From Paenibacillus profundus (GTDB lineage: Bacteria; Bacillota; Bacilli; Paenibacillales; Paenibacillaceae): a stretch of DNA of 62,466 nt. The stretch spans positions 1-62,466 of the forward strand of contig NZ_JAJNBZ010000034.1 of assembly GCF_021369635.1 (NCBI RefSeq), read 5' to 3'. Under the pieces are notes generated by a model. It searched no databases and had not been told where the DNA came from. It saw only the letters and a program-made list of their open reading frames with translations. Position 1 is the first letter of the stretch. Each line of letters begins with the position of its first letter. A program made the translations under genes and the position numbers. This document shows, piece by piece, positions 43,528 to 51,672 of the stretch.

Positions 43528-44198
43528 AGCTTCAACCGGTAGCCAATCCCGCGAATCGTCTCGATGATGCCGGGTTGGCTGGGATCGGATTCAATCTTTT
43601 CCCGCAAGTGCCGGATATGAACCATGAGCGTCTTGTCCCCCTCGATGTAGGGCTCTCCCCAGACGCCTTCATATATTTGTTCCTTCGTTAAAATCTGATT
43701 GCGGTGGCGCAGCATGTATGTGAAAATATGATACTGTTTGCCTGTCAGCACAAGCTCTTCGTTGGTACGCGTATCCACGATGCGATTTTCCCCGGGATAG
43801 ACATGCAAATGCTTCAGTTCCGTAATTGCCGCCTCCTGCTTCTCGTAGCGCCGGAGCAGCACCTCGATTCTCGCTGCCAGCTCGTCAGGGTGAAACGGCT
43901 TGGTTACATAATCATCTGCGAACTGCAAGCCGTACAGCTTATCGTCGATGGCCGTGCGTGCGGACAGCATCAGGATGGGGGTATGGGGGTGTTCTTTTTT
44001 GAGCCGCTGACCGATCGTGAAGCCGTCAAGACCAGGCAGCATCACATCCAATAGAACAAGATCGCTGTTCTCTGCTGCATCTAAAGCCTGATCCCCAGAA
44101 GTAAGCCAGACCACCTCGTATCCCTTCTCGTGCAAATATTCGCTTGTCCACTGACCAATCTCTTGATCGTCTTCAATATACAGAAGTCGTTGTTTCAT
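43524..44198 (-). CDS. OmpR/PhoB-family response regulator
   Basis: The 224-residue regulator has a receiver domain with acidic pocket YIEDDQ, phosphorylated Asp in LVLLDVMLPGLDG (about 48-60) and a conserved Lys in VTKPFHPDEL, followed by a winged-helix DNA-binding domain ending GEPYIEGDKTLMVHIRHLRE and RGIGYRL. It is first in the regulator-kinase-ATPase-permease-permease run, so it probably activates its own transporter. Confidence 0.95.
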   Translation of the reverse strand: MKQRLLYIEDDQEIGQWTSEYLHEKGYEVVWLTSGDQALDAAENSDLVLLDVMLPGLDGFTIGQRLKKEHPHTPILMLSARTAIDDKLYGLQFADDYVTKPFHPDELAARIEVLLRRYEKQEAAITELKHLHVYPGENRIVDTRTNEELVLTGKQYHIFTYMLRHRNQILTKEQIYEGVWGEPYIEGDKTLMVHIRHLREKIESDPSQPGIIETIRGIGYRLKL

Positions 44199-44240
44199 AT
44201 TTGTTCGTGTCCCTTTCCGGCGTTATTGATGTGTAATCAC

Positions 44241-44272
44241 AAAAAAGAAGCTGACGTCATGGGACGCCAGCT
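44241..44272 (-). terminator. Terminator downstream of the YidC-like fragment
   Basis: On the minus strand GAGCTGGCGT pairs with ACGTCAGCTTC (with a G-U pair), followed by TTTTTTG. It lies about 65 bases after the fragment's stop. Confidence 0.75.
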
Positions 44273-44335
44273 CAATAAGGGTAGGGTTACTGAGTTGGAC
44301 TCATGTAATTGCGTGTATCCCTTCAATTCCAATTT

Positions 44336-44536
44336 TTAAGAGTGCGGTAAATCTTTATATAGAAGACGGCGGCCCCATCTCGTATGAAAGAACAGACGTT
44401 TCAAGATGAAATATAGTTTATTTGCGGTCCAATAAAGTCCTAGAGCAACTGGCATTCTCCATAGGAAGAGAAGCGATAAGCCTGTCGCAAGCACAGGAAG
44501 CAGGATCGCACCTAGCCCTTTCGTATAGTTATTCAC
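44336..44536 (-). pseudogene. Probable C-terminal fragment of a YidC/Oxa1 insertase
   Basis: The 66-codon frame starts at a GTG without a clear ribosome site. LLPVLATGLSLLFLWRMPVALGLYWTANKLY closely follows the last transmembrane hairpin of YidC/Oxa1 proteins (P-x-x-L-x-L-Y-W-x-x-x-x-L), here written in parts as LFLWRMPVALGLYW and TANKLYFILKRLFF. The rest of the insertase is absent upstream, and an in-frame stop lies 15 codons before the GTG. A terminator follows. Family assignment is by motif only. Confidence 0.45.
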
Positions 44537-44579
44537 TTTATACGAAAGACTGGGCGAAGTGTTTCACAAAATCCGGACG

Positions 44580-45815
44580 TTAGCGCCCAACGTTCGACGC
44601 CGAGGCGGAAGAGGTGACAGTTGACACGCTCGTTACTGGTTTTAATATATGGCGAAACAGGATTAACGCAGCGGTATAGCTAAGCATCGTCAGGATAACT
44701 ATAGCGGGAAAACCCGCTACCCGGGCATAGAGCAGGCCGGCCAATGAAGAACCGATCATCGTTCCGCCATACATAGAGCTGTTCGCCAGCGCGGCAATCG
44801 TTCCTCTTGCGGAAGGCTGCTGCTTCTGCAGCGTGTTCATCAGAAGCGGGAACAGAATGCCTCCCATGCAAGCGATCATCATATAAGCAAAGCCGACGAC
44901 AGCAATATGATCGCCCCACATGATGAGCAAATACATGCTTATCATGCCGAGCAGAGCTGCCGTTACGGTAGCGCGAGTGCCCAACCAGCGCTCGACTGGA
45001 GCTGTCATCAAGCTGCCGGCCAAATTGCCGATGCCGAAGACGAGGATGAACAGCCCTGTCTGTTGCACGGATAGCGCAAAATCATCCGCCAGCCAATTTC
45101 CCAAGAAGGAGAAGGTGGCAAAGGTGCCGAGCTGATATAAGAAATAACCGAGAAACGCCGCAACGGTTCGTCGCTCAGACAGCACGAATCGATACTGCTT
45201 CGCCAGCACGGTGATGGATATCCCATTCCGCTGTCGCGGCGGAATCGATGGCAGCTTCACAGCCAGAAGAACTGTGATGATTAGCGCTGCCCCGGCTACC
45301 GCAAAGAACGGGAAGCGCCAGTTGCTTGCGGCCAGCACACTGCCGATCGGTACACCCATGCATTGGGAGACGGCTAGCCCTGCAGTGGCTGCGCTCATTG
45401 CTTTGACGACGTGGTGAGCAGGCAATAGCTGCGGAATGGAGGCCCACACTTGGGGAGAGGCGATGGCTGCGCTGATTCCCGCGAGTGCACGCAAGGCAAG
45501 CAGGGTGGAAAAATCAGCTGCCAGGCCACAACCTGCAGTAAAGAGGGAAAATCCAATCATGCCTGCCACAAGGCATGATTTGCGATTGAATCCGTCGGAT
45601 AACGGACCAGCGATTAGGGCAAAGCCCGCATAGCCGAGCGCATAGGCCGATACGAGCCATCCCGACTGCTCAGCCGAAATATGTAATACCTGTCTTAAGG
45701 TAGGCAGCAAAGGGGAGACGATAAACGTGTCCGTGCCGATAACAAACATCGTGAAGAAGAACAATGCCATTATAATTCGAGCATGTGGTTGTGTGTCCGT
45801 TGATTTTAGTTGCAT
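44580..45815 (-). CDS. MFS drug-efflux transporter (DHA1 type)
   Basis: The 411-residue protein has about twelve membrane segments, the antiporter region ALGYAGFALIAGPLSDGFNRKSC (about 60-82, with the G-P-L-S-D-x-x-x-R motif) and the DHA1-type segment ALRALAGISAAIASPQVWASI. The start at 45815 has AGGAGG nine bases upstream. It is divergently transcribed from an ArsR-type regulator across a perfect palindrome, so it is probably repressed by that regulator and induced by its ligand. It likely exports a drug or metabolite; the identity is unknown. Confidence 0.92.
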   Translation of the reverse strand: MQLKSTDTQPHARIIMALFFFTMFVIGTDTFIVSPLLPTLRQVLHISAEQSGWLVSAYALGYAGFALIAGPLSDGFNRKSCLVAGMIGFSLFTAGCGLAADFSTLLALRALAGISAAIASPQVWASIPQLLPAHHVVKAMSAATAGLAVSQCMGVPIGSVLAASNWRFPFFAVAGAALIITVLLAVKLPSIPPRQRNGISITVLAKQYRFVLSERRTVAAFLGYFLYQLGTFATFSFLGNWLADDFALSVQQTGLFILVFGIGNLAGSLMTAPVERWLGTRATVTAALLGMISMYLLIMWGDHIAVVGFAYMMIACMGGILFPLLMNTLQKQQPSARGTIAALANSSMYGGTMIGSSLAGLLYARVAGFPAIVILTMLSYTAALILFRHILKPVTSVSTVTSSASASNVGR

Positions 45816-45874
45816 GTTGCTTGTCCTCCTGAAGAGCATCTGAATGAGTTGCGATTGAAAAGGCGCGCACCTAA

Positions 45875-45908
45875 ATTCAATAGTTCGAGTGTATTCGAAC
45901 TATTGAAT
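45875..45908. promoter_or_regulatory. Palindromic operator between MFS gene and ArsR-type regulator
   Basis: ATTCAATAGTTCGA (45875-45888) and TCGAACTATTGAAT (45895-45908) are perfect 14-base inverted arms with a 6-base spacer. It lies in the shared promoter region, 60 bases from the MFS start and 30 from the regulator start, as expected for a dimeric winged-helix repressor. Confidence 0.85.
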
Positions 45909-45937
45909 GATGTCAACGATTGAAGTACAATGTTACT

Positions 45938-46261
45938 ATGAGAACTTTATACCATCCGGAAACGGAACAGATTGAATTGCAGCATGTTTTCTACGCATTA
46001 AGCGAGCCTATTCGCTTCACCATAGTGCTGCAGCTAATGGATGCATCGGAATTGTCTTGCGGCGGATTTGAATTGGCGCTGCCAAAATCAACCCTGTCCC
46101 ATCATTTTAAAGTGCTGCGGGAGTCAGGGGTCATTCGGACACGACTGGAGGGGACTCAGCGGTTTATCTCATTGCGGACGATGGATTTGGAATCACGCTT
46201 TCCTGGATTGTTGAAGGTCATTCGGGAGAGTGCCGCGGGAAACGTGGCACACGAAGCATAA
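45938..46261 (+). CDS. ArsR-family helix-turn-helix regulator
   Basis: The 107-residue protein is a winged helix with FYALSEPIRFTIVLQLMD (about 17-34) and the recognition segment ALPKSTLSHHFKVLRESGVIRT (about 47-68), in which STLSHHFKVLREAG is the ArsR signature. No cysteine metal site (ELCVC-like) is present apart from SCGGF, so it is probably not a metal sensor. An ATG at 45938 is chosen; a TTG at 45920 in frame is possible, and neither has a strong ribosome site. It should bind the adjacent palindrome and control itself and the exporter. Confidence 0.9.
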   Translation: MRTLYHPETEQIELQHVFYALSEPIRFTIVLQLMDASELSCGGFELALPKSTLSHHFKVLRESGVIRTRLEGTQRFISLRTMDLESRFPGLLKVIRESAAGNVAHEA

Positions 46262-46277
46262 GCAGATTGATCGCAAG

Positions 46278-46303
46278 CTGACCGCCCTATAGAGGCGGTC
46301 TTT
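46278..46303. terminator. Hairpin terminator shared by the ArsR and CPBP genes
   Basis: GACCGCC (46280-46286) pairs with GGCGGTC (46294-46300), followed by TTTG on the plus strand. The CPBP gene's stop lies inside the hairpin. Confidence 0.6.
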
Positions 46304-47135
46304 GCGTTGAGGATGCTGCTGCTTGCCGAAGCGGAGCTATTGGAAGACGACGGAATACCCATACGGCTAATCCAACGTAACACAGCATGGTGATTACACT
46401 GTTGTCTCCGCTAATATAATAGGCAGAATCAGATGTTGGCGTCGTAATCACAGCCATAATCATCCAAGTCAAATTATGCGCCGTATGCAGAATGGAAGCC
46501 GGCCATACGCTTGAAGTACGCAGGCGCACATAACCGATAAATGGCCCGAGGCACAAGGTGCTGACGACAATGAATACACAGGCGAGCAAGGGATTCTGTT
46601 CCGCATGATAGCTGCCTGCGATGAGAATCATCGGCACATGCCACACTCCGTGAATGAACCCGCTAATGAGCAGGGCCCGGCGTTCTCCGCAGGCTGATGC
46701 AAGCAGTGGAAGCCAATATCCCCGCCAGCCCAATTCTTCGCCTAAGGAATTGGTCAATACGTTCATAAGGAACGTAATCACAATTACGATTGGAAATGCG
46801 CTCCATGGATATCCTCGGAAGTCATTTGGCACATGCAACGTCAGCAAAGAGGCTGCCCAAGCAATAGCATAACTGAGCACAATGATGGCAACTGGTATGA
46901 TTAGACTTGCCGCCCACATGTGCAGTCCGAGACGGTGCAAGCCAAGTCTTGCCCATCCTGCTCGCTTCCAGCCGTCACGCGTCACGATGAACATCATAAG
47001 CACAGCGGCGATGGTAGGCGTCAACATATAGGCAAAGGAACTGATGTTCGGAATGAAACTGAATCCGAGTCCTAGGACGAGCACAAGTGCCATATAGGTG
47101 TAAGCTTTTGACCGATCTGATAAGTTATAAAACAT
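46287..47135 (-). CDS. CPBP-family intramembrane metalloprotease
   Basis: The 282-residue protein has about eight membrane segments and the three CPBP (Abi/CAAX protease) motifs: EELGWRGYW (about 132-140, EExxxR), FIHGVWHVP (FxxxH) and HTAHN. Members cleave membrane peptides or lipidated proteins; some protect against bacteriocins. GGAGGAA precedes ATG 47135. It is divergent from the fused kinase/regulator gene. Confidence 0.92.
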   Translation of the reverse strand: MFYNLSDRSKAYTYMALVLVLGLGFSFIPNISSFAYMLTPTIAAVLMMFIVTRDGWKRAGWARLGLHRLGLHMWAASLIIPVAIIVLSYAIAWAASLLTLHVPNDFRGYPWSAFPIVIVITFLMNVLTNSLGEELGWRGYWLPLLASACGERRALLISGFIHGVWHVPMILIAGSYHAEQNPLLACVFIVVSTLCLGPFIGYVRLRTSSVWPASILHTAHNLTWMIMAVITTPTSDSAYYISGDNSVITMLCYVGLAVWVFRRLPIAPLRQAAASSTQRPPL

Positions 47136-47306
47136 GATGCATTCCTCCATGCTTTTCTTTTTTTCGCCTTATTAGCGCGTGTTCAAAGGGTGACTTTTTG
47201 AACAACCTCTATTAGCATATTAAAATGAACATTAGACACCTAGTGAGGAACATCGGAAATTGCAATCATATGAATATCACATTCTGCGAATGAAAGAGGA
47301 ATGGTC

Positions 47307-49157
47307 ATGAAAGAACGGCAATGGCATTGGATTGATTGGGCTTTACTGAGCCTTTATGGATTGTGGATAGTCTCCGGCATCTTGTATATGCTATTCACTC
47401 CCGGCTTTGTAACGCTTCCGGCTTGGCAAGCCTACAGTTTGTTCATTCTGTCCGGTGTAATTCCCTTATGGTTTTGGAGACCGGGATACATACGTCCGCG
47501 CCTATTTATTGCCTCGGAAATAATTTGTGCGGGCGGAATCAATGTGAACATGCATTTCTCGATGCCGATGTATCTAGACAATATGGTTGTTCCTTCGCTG
47601 TTAGCCGGATTTCTTTCATCCAAAAGGATGGTTTGGTGGTCGGCTCCTATCTTTACATTGTTTCCGTTACTAGGAATTTGGAGCGGAAAGATTGCCTGGT
47701 TTACTGTGCCGGATGAGATGATAAACCACCTCATTTTGTTTGGTATCGGATATGGCTTTAATGTCTTTTTGCATACCCAACAGCGGTTGCAGCAGCTGCT
47801 GCGTGAGAACGAACGGCAATTCCTCACGATTCAACAATATGCGGAGCAAGTGGAAAGACTTACGGTGCAGGAGGAGCGCTCCCGTGTCGCGGGGGAGTTG
47901 CATGATGCTCTGGGTCATTCGCAGGCAGCGCTCATTATGGGACTGGAGACGGTAAATTCGTTGCTGGACACTGAGCCGGAACAAGCGAAGCAGCGCTTGC
48001 GCAGTGTGCTGCAGCACGCCAGAAGCAGCTTTGCAGCGGTGCGTCATCATATACATGGCATAGCCTTAGTAGAGGATTCGGAGATAGATATGACCGAGCA
48101 TGTGCGGAACATGCTGAACAGGATGAGCGAACAGACAGGAATCAAGAGTCGTCTCAATGTGAGGGGAACGCCTCAGTTCATACCATTTGTTCATCGTGTG
48201 ACGTTGGAGCGATGCGTGCAAGAAGCGATTACGAATGCTGTGCGCCATGGTCAAGCGGAACAAATCGAGGTGGAAATGACGTATGCCGCCAGTAAAATAA
48301 GTGTGACAATTGAGGATGATGGGATTGGGAATGACGGACTCACATTTGGCTATGGGCTGACGTCGATGCAAGAGCGTCTGCAAGCTTACGGAGGCTCGCT
48401 GGACATCGCGTCGCATCCTGATGGAGGCACACGGGTGAGTTGCTGTCTTCCCGCTGTTCAGCAGCCTGAATCTGAACCGCCAATACGATTGTTCATGGCA
48501 GATGACGAACAGCTAATAAGAGAGAGTTTGAGTTTTTTGGCAGAAAAAGAGCAGGGGCTAATTGTTTCAGGAACGGCTGCCAACGGTCGTGAAGCCATTG
48601 AACGCATAGCCGGGGCGGAAGCAGAACCGCATGTTGTTCTGATGGACATTCGTATGCCTGAGATGGACGGTATTGCTGCGGCACTAGAAATAAAGGAGCG
48701 CTGGCCGCATATCAAGCTGATTATGCTGACTACGATCGATGAGATGGAGCATGCGGTACAGGCCATCGAAGCCGGAGCGGAAGGCTACTTGCTCAAGTCT
48801 ATTCATCCGCAGGAGTTATTTGCGATGATTCGCCTTGTATCCCGTGGCAGCACTTTTGTGCCGCAGTCGTTGGCGCTGGCCATGACCGAACAGATAAAGC
48901 GGGGGCAGACGGAAGGAGCAGAAATAACCGGAGCTGAAGAGGCCTCCACCGAAGATCCGTTTGGTCTTACAGAACGTGAACGCGAGGTGCTGCATTATTT
49001 GGCGGAAGGAATGAAGTATCGGGAAATCGCGGCAAAGTTATATTTGTCGGAGGGTACCGTACGCAATTACGTGTCCAGCCTGTATGCGAAGCTAGGTGTT
49101 CATGACCGCCAGTCCGCAGCGAATACGGCCCGCAGGGCCAAGCTCGTGCGAGATTAA
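47307..49157 (+). CDS. Fused sensor histidine kinase and NarL/LuxR-type response regulator
   Basis: One 616-residue frame encodes a complete two-component pair. Residues about 1-160 hold four to five membrane segments; a coiled linker follows; the HisKA_3 phosphoacceptor is in EERSRVAGELHDALGHSQA with His near 197; the ATPase has VQEAITNAVRHG, IEDDGIGN and FGYGLTSMQERL. After PAVQQPESEPP a receiver domain begins (about 393; FMADDEQL, phospho-Asp in VVLMDIRMPEMDG near 445), and a LuxR HTH closes the protein (about 550-610; LTEREREVLHYLAEG, YLSEGTVRNYVSSLYAKL). These are normally two genes. The start at 47307 is six bases after AGAGGA. Confidence 0.93.
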   Translation: MKERQWHWIDWALLSLYGLWIVSGILYMLFTPGFVTLPAWQAYSLFILSGVIPLWFWRPGYIRPRLFIASEIICAGGINVNMHFSMPMYLDNMVVPSLLAGFLSSKRMVWWSAPIFTLFPLLGIWSGKIAWFTVPDEMINHLILFGIGYGFNVFLHTQQRLQQLLRENERQFLTIQQYAEQVERLTVQEERSRVAGELHDALGHSQAALIMGLETVNSLLDTEPEQAKQRLRSVLQHARSSFAAVRHHIHGIALVEDSEIDMTEHVRNMLNRMSEQTGIKSRLNVRGTPQFIPFVHRVTLERCVQEAITNAVRHGQAEQIEVEMTYAASKISVTIEDDGIGNDGLTFGYGLTSMQERLQAYGGSLDIASHPDGGTRVSCCLPAVQQPESEPPIRLFMADDEQLIRESLSFLAEKEQGLIVSGTAANGREAIERIAGAEAEPHVVLMDIRMPEMDGIAAALEIKERWPHIKLIMLTTIDEMEHAVQAIEAGAEGYLLKSIHPQELFAMIRLVSRGSTFVPQSLALAMTEQIKRGQTEGAEITGAEEASTEDPFGLTEREREVLHYLAEGMKYREIAAKLYLSEGTVRNYVSSLYAKLGVHDRQSAANTARRAKLVRD

Positions 49158-49388
49158 GCAAGCGGCGGGACGCCGGAATCGGGATCAGTGGAGGATATTC
49201 TATCCGCTGCTAAGCAGCCGTATACGTTCATGGACCTGCGTTACCGTCAGAATGAGCGAGGCAACTCCTGGATGTTCGAACCTCGTTTTGTATATAGATG
49301 GGGGGGGCCGGAAAGCCTTGTGCCGTATGCGCAGTATGATGGTATTCTTCTAATCGACAACGTACACATACCGGATGATATCAATTAA
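49158..49388 (+). pseudogene. C-terminal fragment of an erythromycin-esterase-family gene
   Basis: Directly after the kinase/regulator stop, and in the same frame, about 76 codons encode SGSVEDILSAAKQPYTFMDL, then RGNSWMFEPRFVYRWGG and PYAQYDGILLIDNVH. This resembles the end of erythromycin-esterase-like hydrolases, which close with a similar FEPR...YDGILxI segment. The catalytic N-terminal two-thirds is missing and a GTG at 49188 lacks a ribosome site, so it is a remnant, probably left by a deletion that fused the two loci. Confidence 0.6.
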
Positions 49389-49510
49389 GCTCAATCGCAA
49401 GCGAAGTAATGTCGAACTGTAAATGATAAATATGAAGAGCCGATGATTCCTACACCCCTGCTTCATGGGACACAATCCAAGGGATGAGGCAAAGGGTTAA
49501 ACCTTGAAAA

Positions 49511-49533
49511 AGACCGCCTGACTTCAGGCGGTC
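49511..49533 (-). terminator. Terminator overlapping the end of the export protein gene
   Basis: On the minus strand GACCGCCTGA pairs with TCAGGCGGTC, followed by TTTTTC. The gene's last codons and TGA stop form one arm of the stem. Confidence 0.88.
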
Positions 49534-50000
49534 AAATATGTAATGAAATTAAAGCCATACACGGTGCCAATGGTCAGCACAATCGACCAGACGGCTAGGC
49601 TTATGGTCATCCATGCAATGACCCATTTGCGTGGAGAACCGAATGATAGCGCGAGTATAGTTGCAATATCTGTACCGATGAGGATAGGAGCGAGCAGTGC
49701 CAATCCAGGGACGCCGTAGCGATCCCAAATGGTCTGCGCCTTCGTCCATTTCGGAGACGGCTCTGTTGATTTCCCGCGCTTTTGTCTCCACTCCTGCCAC
49801 TTTTTAAATAGCAGTCCGATGAGCAGTATCGGGATTAAATTTCCGAGAAATCCGGCCAAAGCAACGGGAACCGGCGACAAGCCGATTAATATGCCTAGCG
49901 GAATGACGACAAACACTTCCAACCACGGTAAAGCGGCAAACAAAAATAATACTCCGTATTTCCATTCATCGGGTACGGAATAAAGAAAATCCAAGTCCAT
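49524..50000 (-). CDS. Small multidrug export protein family (COG2426)
   Basis: The 158-residue membrane protein has four to five hydrophobic segments and the family pattern ALPWLEVFVVIPLGILIGLS (about 22-41) and RYGVPGLALLAPILIGTDIATILAL (about 96-120; PGLALLAPxLIG). The start at 50000 is favoured by a GGGAGAG site; the open frame upstream adds 29 unlikely residues. Despite the family name, transport function is little tested. Its stop codon lies within its own terminator. Confidence 0.85.
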   Translation of the reverse strand: MDLDFLYSVPDEWKYGVLFLFAALPWLEVFVVIPLGILIGLSPVPVALAGFLGNLIPILLIGLLFKKWQEWRQKRGKSTEPSPKWTKAQTIWDRYGVPGLALLAPILIGTDIATILALSFGSPRKWVIAWMTISLAVWSIVLTIGTVYGFNFITYLTA

Positions 50001-50148
50001 TCCTATACTCTCCCTTATTATATTGAGATTCCATTCATCCAGCTTATGAGTTTCTCCTGACCGTGCGTACCTTTTCATACAATACACGCTTCTATAGATC
50101 GAGGAAACAGTTTTTTAGATATATGCTGGGAAGCGGATGAAAAATAAA

Positions 50149-50178
50149 AATCCGACTCACGAACACCGCGAGCCGGAT
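50149..50178 (-). terminator. Terminator of the manA operon
   Basis: ATCCGACTC (50150-50158) pairs with GAGCCGGAT (50170-50178) with one mismatch; on the minus strand TTTTTATTTTT follows. Confidence 0.8.
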
Positions 50179-50202
50179 ATTTCATGCATGTACTGCAATT
50201 TG

Positions 50203-51171
50203 TTAAGGCGCGACGGAACGAAGCACCGTGCAGTCGCCTTCAAGCGTGTATGCGCCAAGGTTGGCTGGAAGCAGGAAGCATTCGCCCGCTTTGAACGACA
50301 AATCTTGATCCGCCCATTTGAGTGTGCCTGTGCCTTCGCATACGACGAGGATAACGAAGCTTTCCGGTGTCGTGGACAAGGACCAAGGCTGCTTCACGAC
50401 CCCTTTTTCTACACGGAAATAAGGGGATTCCGCGAGATTCAGCCATTCATTCGGCGTAGCAGAGTCCGTCTTCATACGCGTAGCGCCAGCGCCTTCGTAA
50501 GCGATGACGTTCAGGGAGTCCTCAATATGCAGCTCGCGCGGCTTGCCATCCAAGCCCGGACGGTTGTAATCATACAGGCGGTACGTCGTGTCGGAGTTCT
50601 GCTGAATCTCGGCGACGACGACACCTGCACACAGTGCATGCACTGTGCCAGCTGGAATATAGAAGGAATCGCCCGCTTGCACGGGAACTTCCTGCAGGGC
50701 TTCCATGATGCGGCCTTCTGCAATGGCTTTCGCCATCGCTTCGCGATCCACGCCCTCTTTCAAGCCGTAAATAATTTTGGCGTCTGGCTTCGCATCCAGC
50801 ACGTACCACATTTCCGTTTTGCCCAGCTCGCCTTGCGGCAGGCCTGTATATTCGTCAGTCGGATGCACTTGGACAGACAAGTCGTCATTACAGTCCAACA
50901 GCTTGATGAGCAGCGGAAAGCGTCCGTTTTTCTCAGAGAAGCCCTTCGTGCCAAACCACTCTTTGCCGTATTGCTCGCGAACTTGGTCCAAGCCCAGTTC
51001 TGCAAGTTCACCGTTCATGACCTTCGTCGTGCCGTTAGGATGATCGCCAATCATCCAGCCTTCGCCGATATGGCCTTCTGGCAGATCCAAGCCGAACTGC
51101 GTCAGCGCGCGTCCGCCCCAGACACGTTCTTTAAATTCAGGTTGAAATTTCAGTGGGTATGGTGTTGTCAT
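50203..51171 (-). CDS. manA: Mannose-6-phosphate isomerase, class I (short Firmicute type)
   Basis: The 322-residue cytosolic zinc enzyme interconverts mannose-6-phosphate and fructose-6-phosphate. Zinc ligands are visible in SVQVHPTDEYT (about 94-104), KTEMWYVLDA (about 112-121) and IPAGTVHALCAG (about 171-182). It begins PYPLKFQPEFKERVWGGRAL, as in Bacillus ManA/Pmi. It is last in a ytqA-ytqB-VOC-manA run, 29 bases after the VOC gene, with its own terminator. Confidence 0.96.
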   Translation of the reverse strand: MTTPYPLKFQPEFKERVWGGRALTQFGLDLPEGHIGEGWMIGDHPNGTTKVMNGELAELGLDQVREQYGKEWFGTKGFSEKNGRFPLLIKLLDCNDDLSVQVHPTDEYTGLPQGELGKTEMWYVLDAKPDAKIIYGLKEGVDREAMAKAIAEGRIMEALQEVPVQAGDSFYIPAGTVHALCAGVVVAEIQQNSDTTYRLYDYNRPGLDGKPRELHIEDSLNVIAYEGAGATRMKTDSATPNEWLNLAESPYFRVEKGVVKQPWSLSTTPESFVILVVCEGTGTLKWADQDLSFKAGECFLLPANLGAYTLEGDCTVLRSVAP

Positions 51172-51200
51172 GATCTCTCACTCCCGTGTTGTCTAGTAGT

Positions 51201-51596
51201 CTAGTTTCTCGTAGTTTGGAAAAATTCAAGCCACTCGCCGTCCGGACCTTTAAAGAAGAAATAGCGGCTGCCGTTCGGCAAGGTGACGAGTTCCTGATCA
51301 ATAAGCTCGACATGGCCGAGCGCCTTCACACGCGTCAACTCGGCTTCCACGTCGTCGACGCTGAAGGCTAGATGATGCACTCTGCCTTCCTCGGGAAGAC
51401 GGTCGCTGTAGCCTTCAACCAATTCCAACTCGCTCTCATCCGCTCCCGGAAAAGAAAGAAATGCGAGACGGATAACGCCGTTCGTATGTACTAGCGTATC
51501 CTTCAGTTTCATGCCGATAACGTCCTCGTAGAAGCGGATGGATGGCTCCAAATGACGGACCATAATTCCAATATGCTCGATTTTGCGCACTGCCAT
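51201..51596 (-). CDS. VOC-family (glyoxalase/epimerase-like) protein
   Basis: The 131-residue metal-binding fold protein contains KIEHIGIMVRHLEPSIRFYEDVIGM (about 4-28) with the first metal-ligand His, LELVEGYSD near 66, HHLAFSVDDVE (about 80-90) with the second His, and GPDGEWLEFFQ near the end with the metal-ligand Glu. The pattern is close to methylmalonyl-CoA epimerase and lactoylglutathione lyase relatives. The reaction cannot be fixed from sequence. ATG 51596 is nine bases after GAGGAG. Confidence 0.88.
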   Translation of the reverse strand: MAVRKIEHIGIMVRHLEPSIRFYEDVIGMKLKDTLVHTNGVIRLAFLSFPGADESELELVEGYSDRLPEEGRVHHLAFSVDDVEAELTRVKALGHVELIDQELVTLPNGSRYFFFKGPDGEWLEFFQTTRN

Positions 51597-51672
51597 ATCC
51601 TTCATCTCCTCTATATGTTATCTCACGGTTTTTGATGAAGTTCATCGTTGGTCAGGCGTCATGTAAGCCAGC

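Noticed and set aside
47165..47215. Insertion-sequence end suggested by GTTCAAA...TTTGAAC
   Set aside because: The inverted repeat is short, and no transposase or matching second end is present; it may be a regulatory site of the divergent genes.
50137..51204. 355-codon plus-strand ORF opposite manA
   Set aside because: It is an antisense shadow of manA, with a strong coding match on the minus strand.
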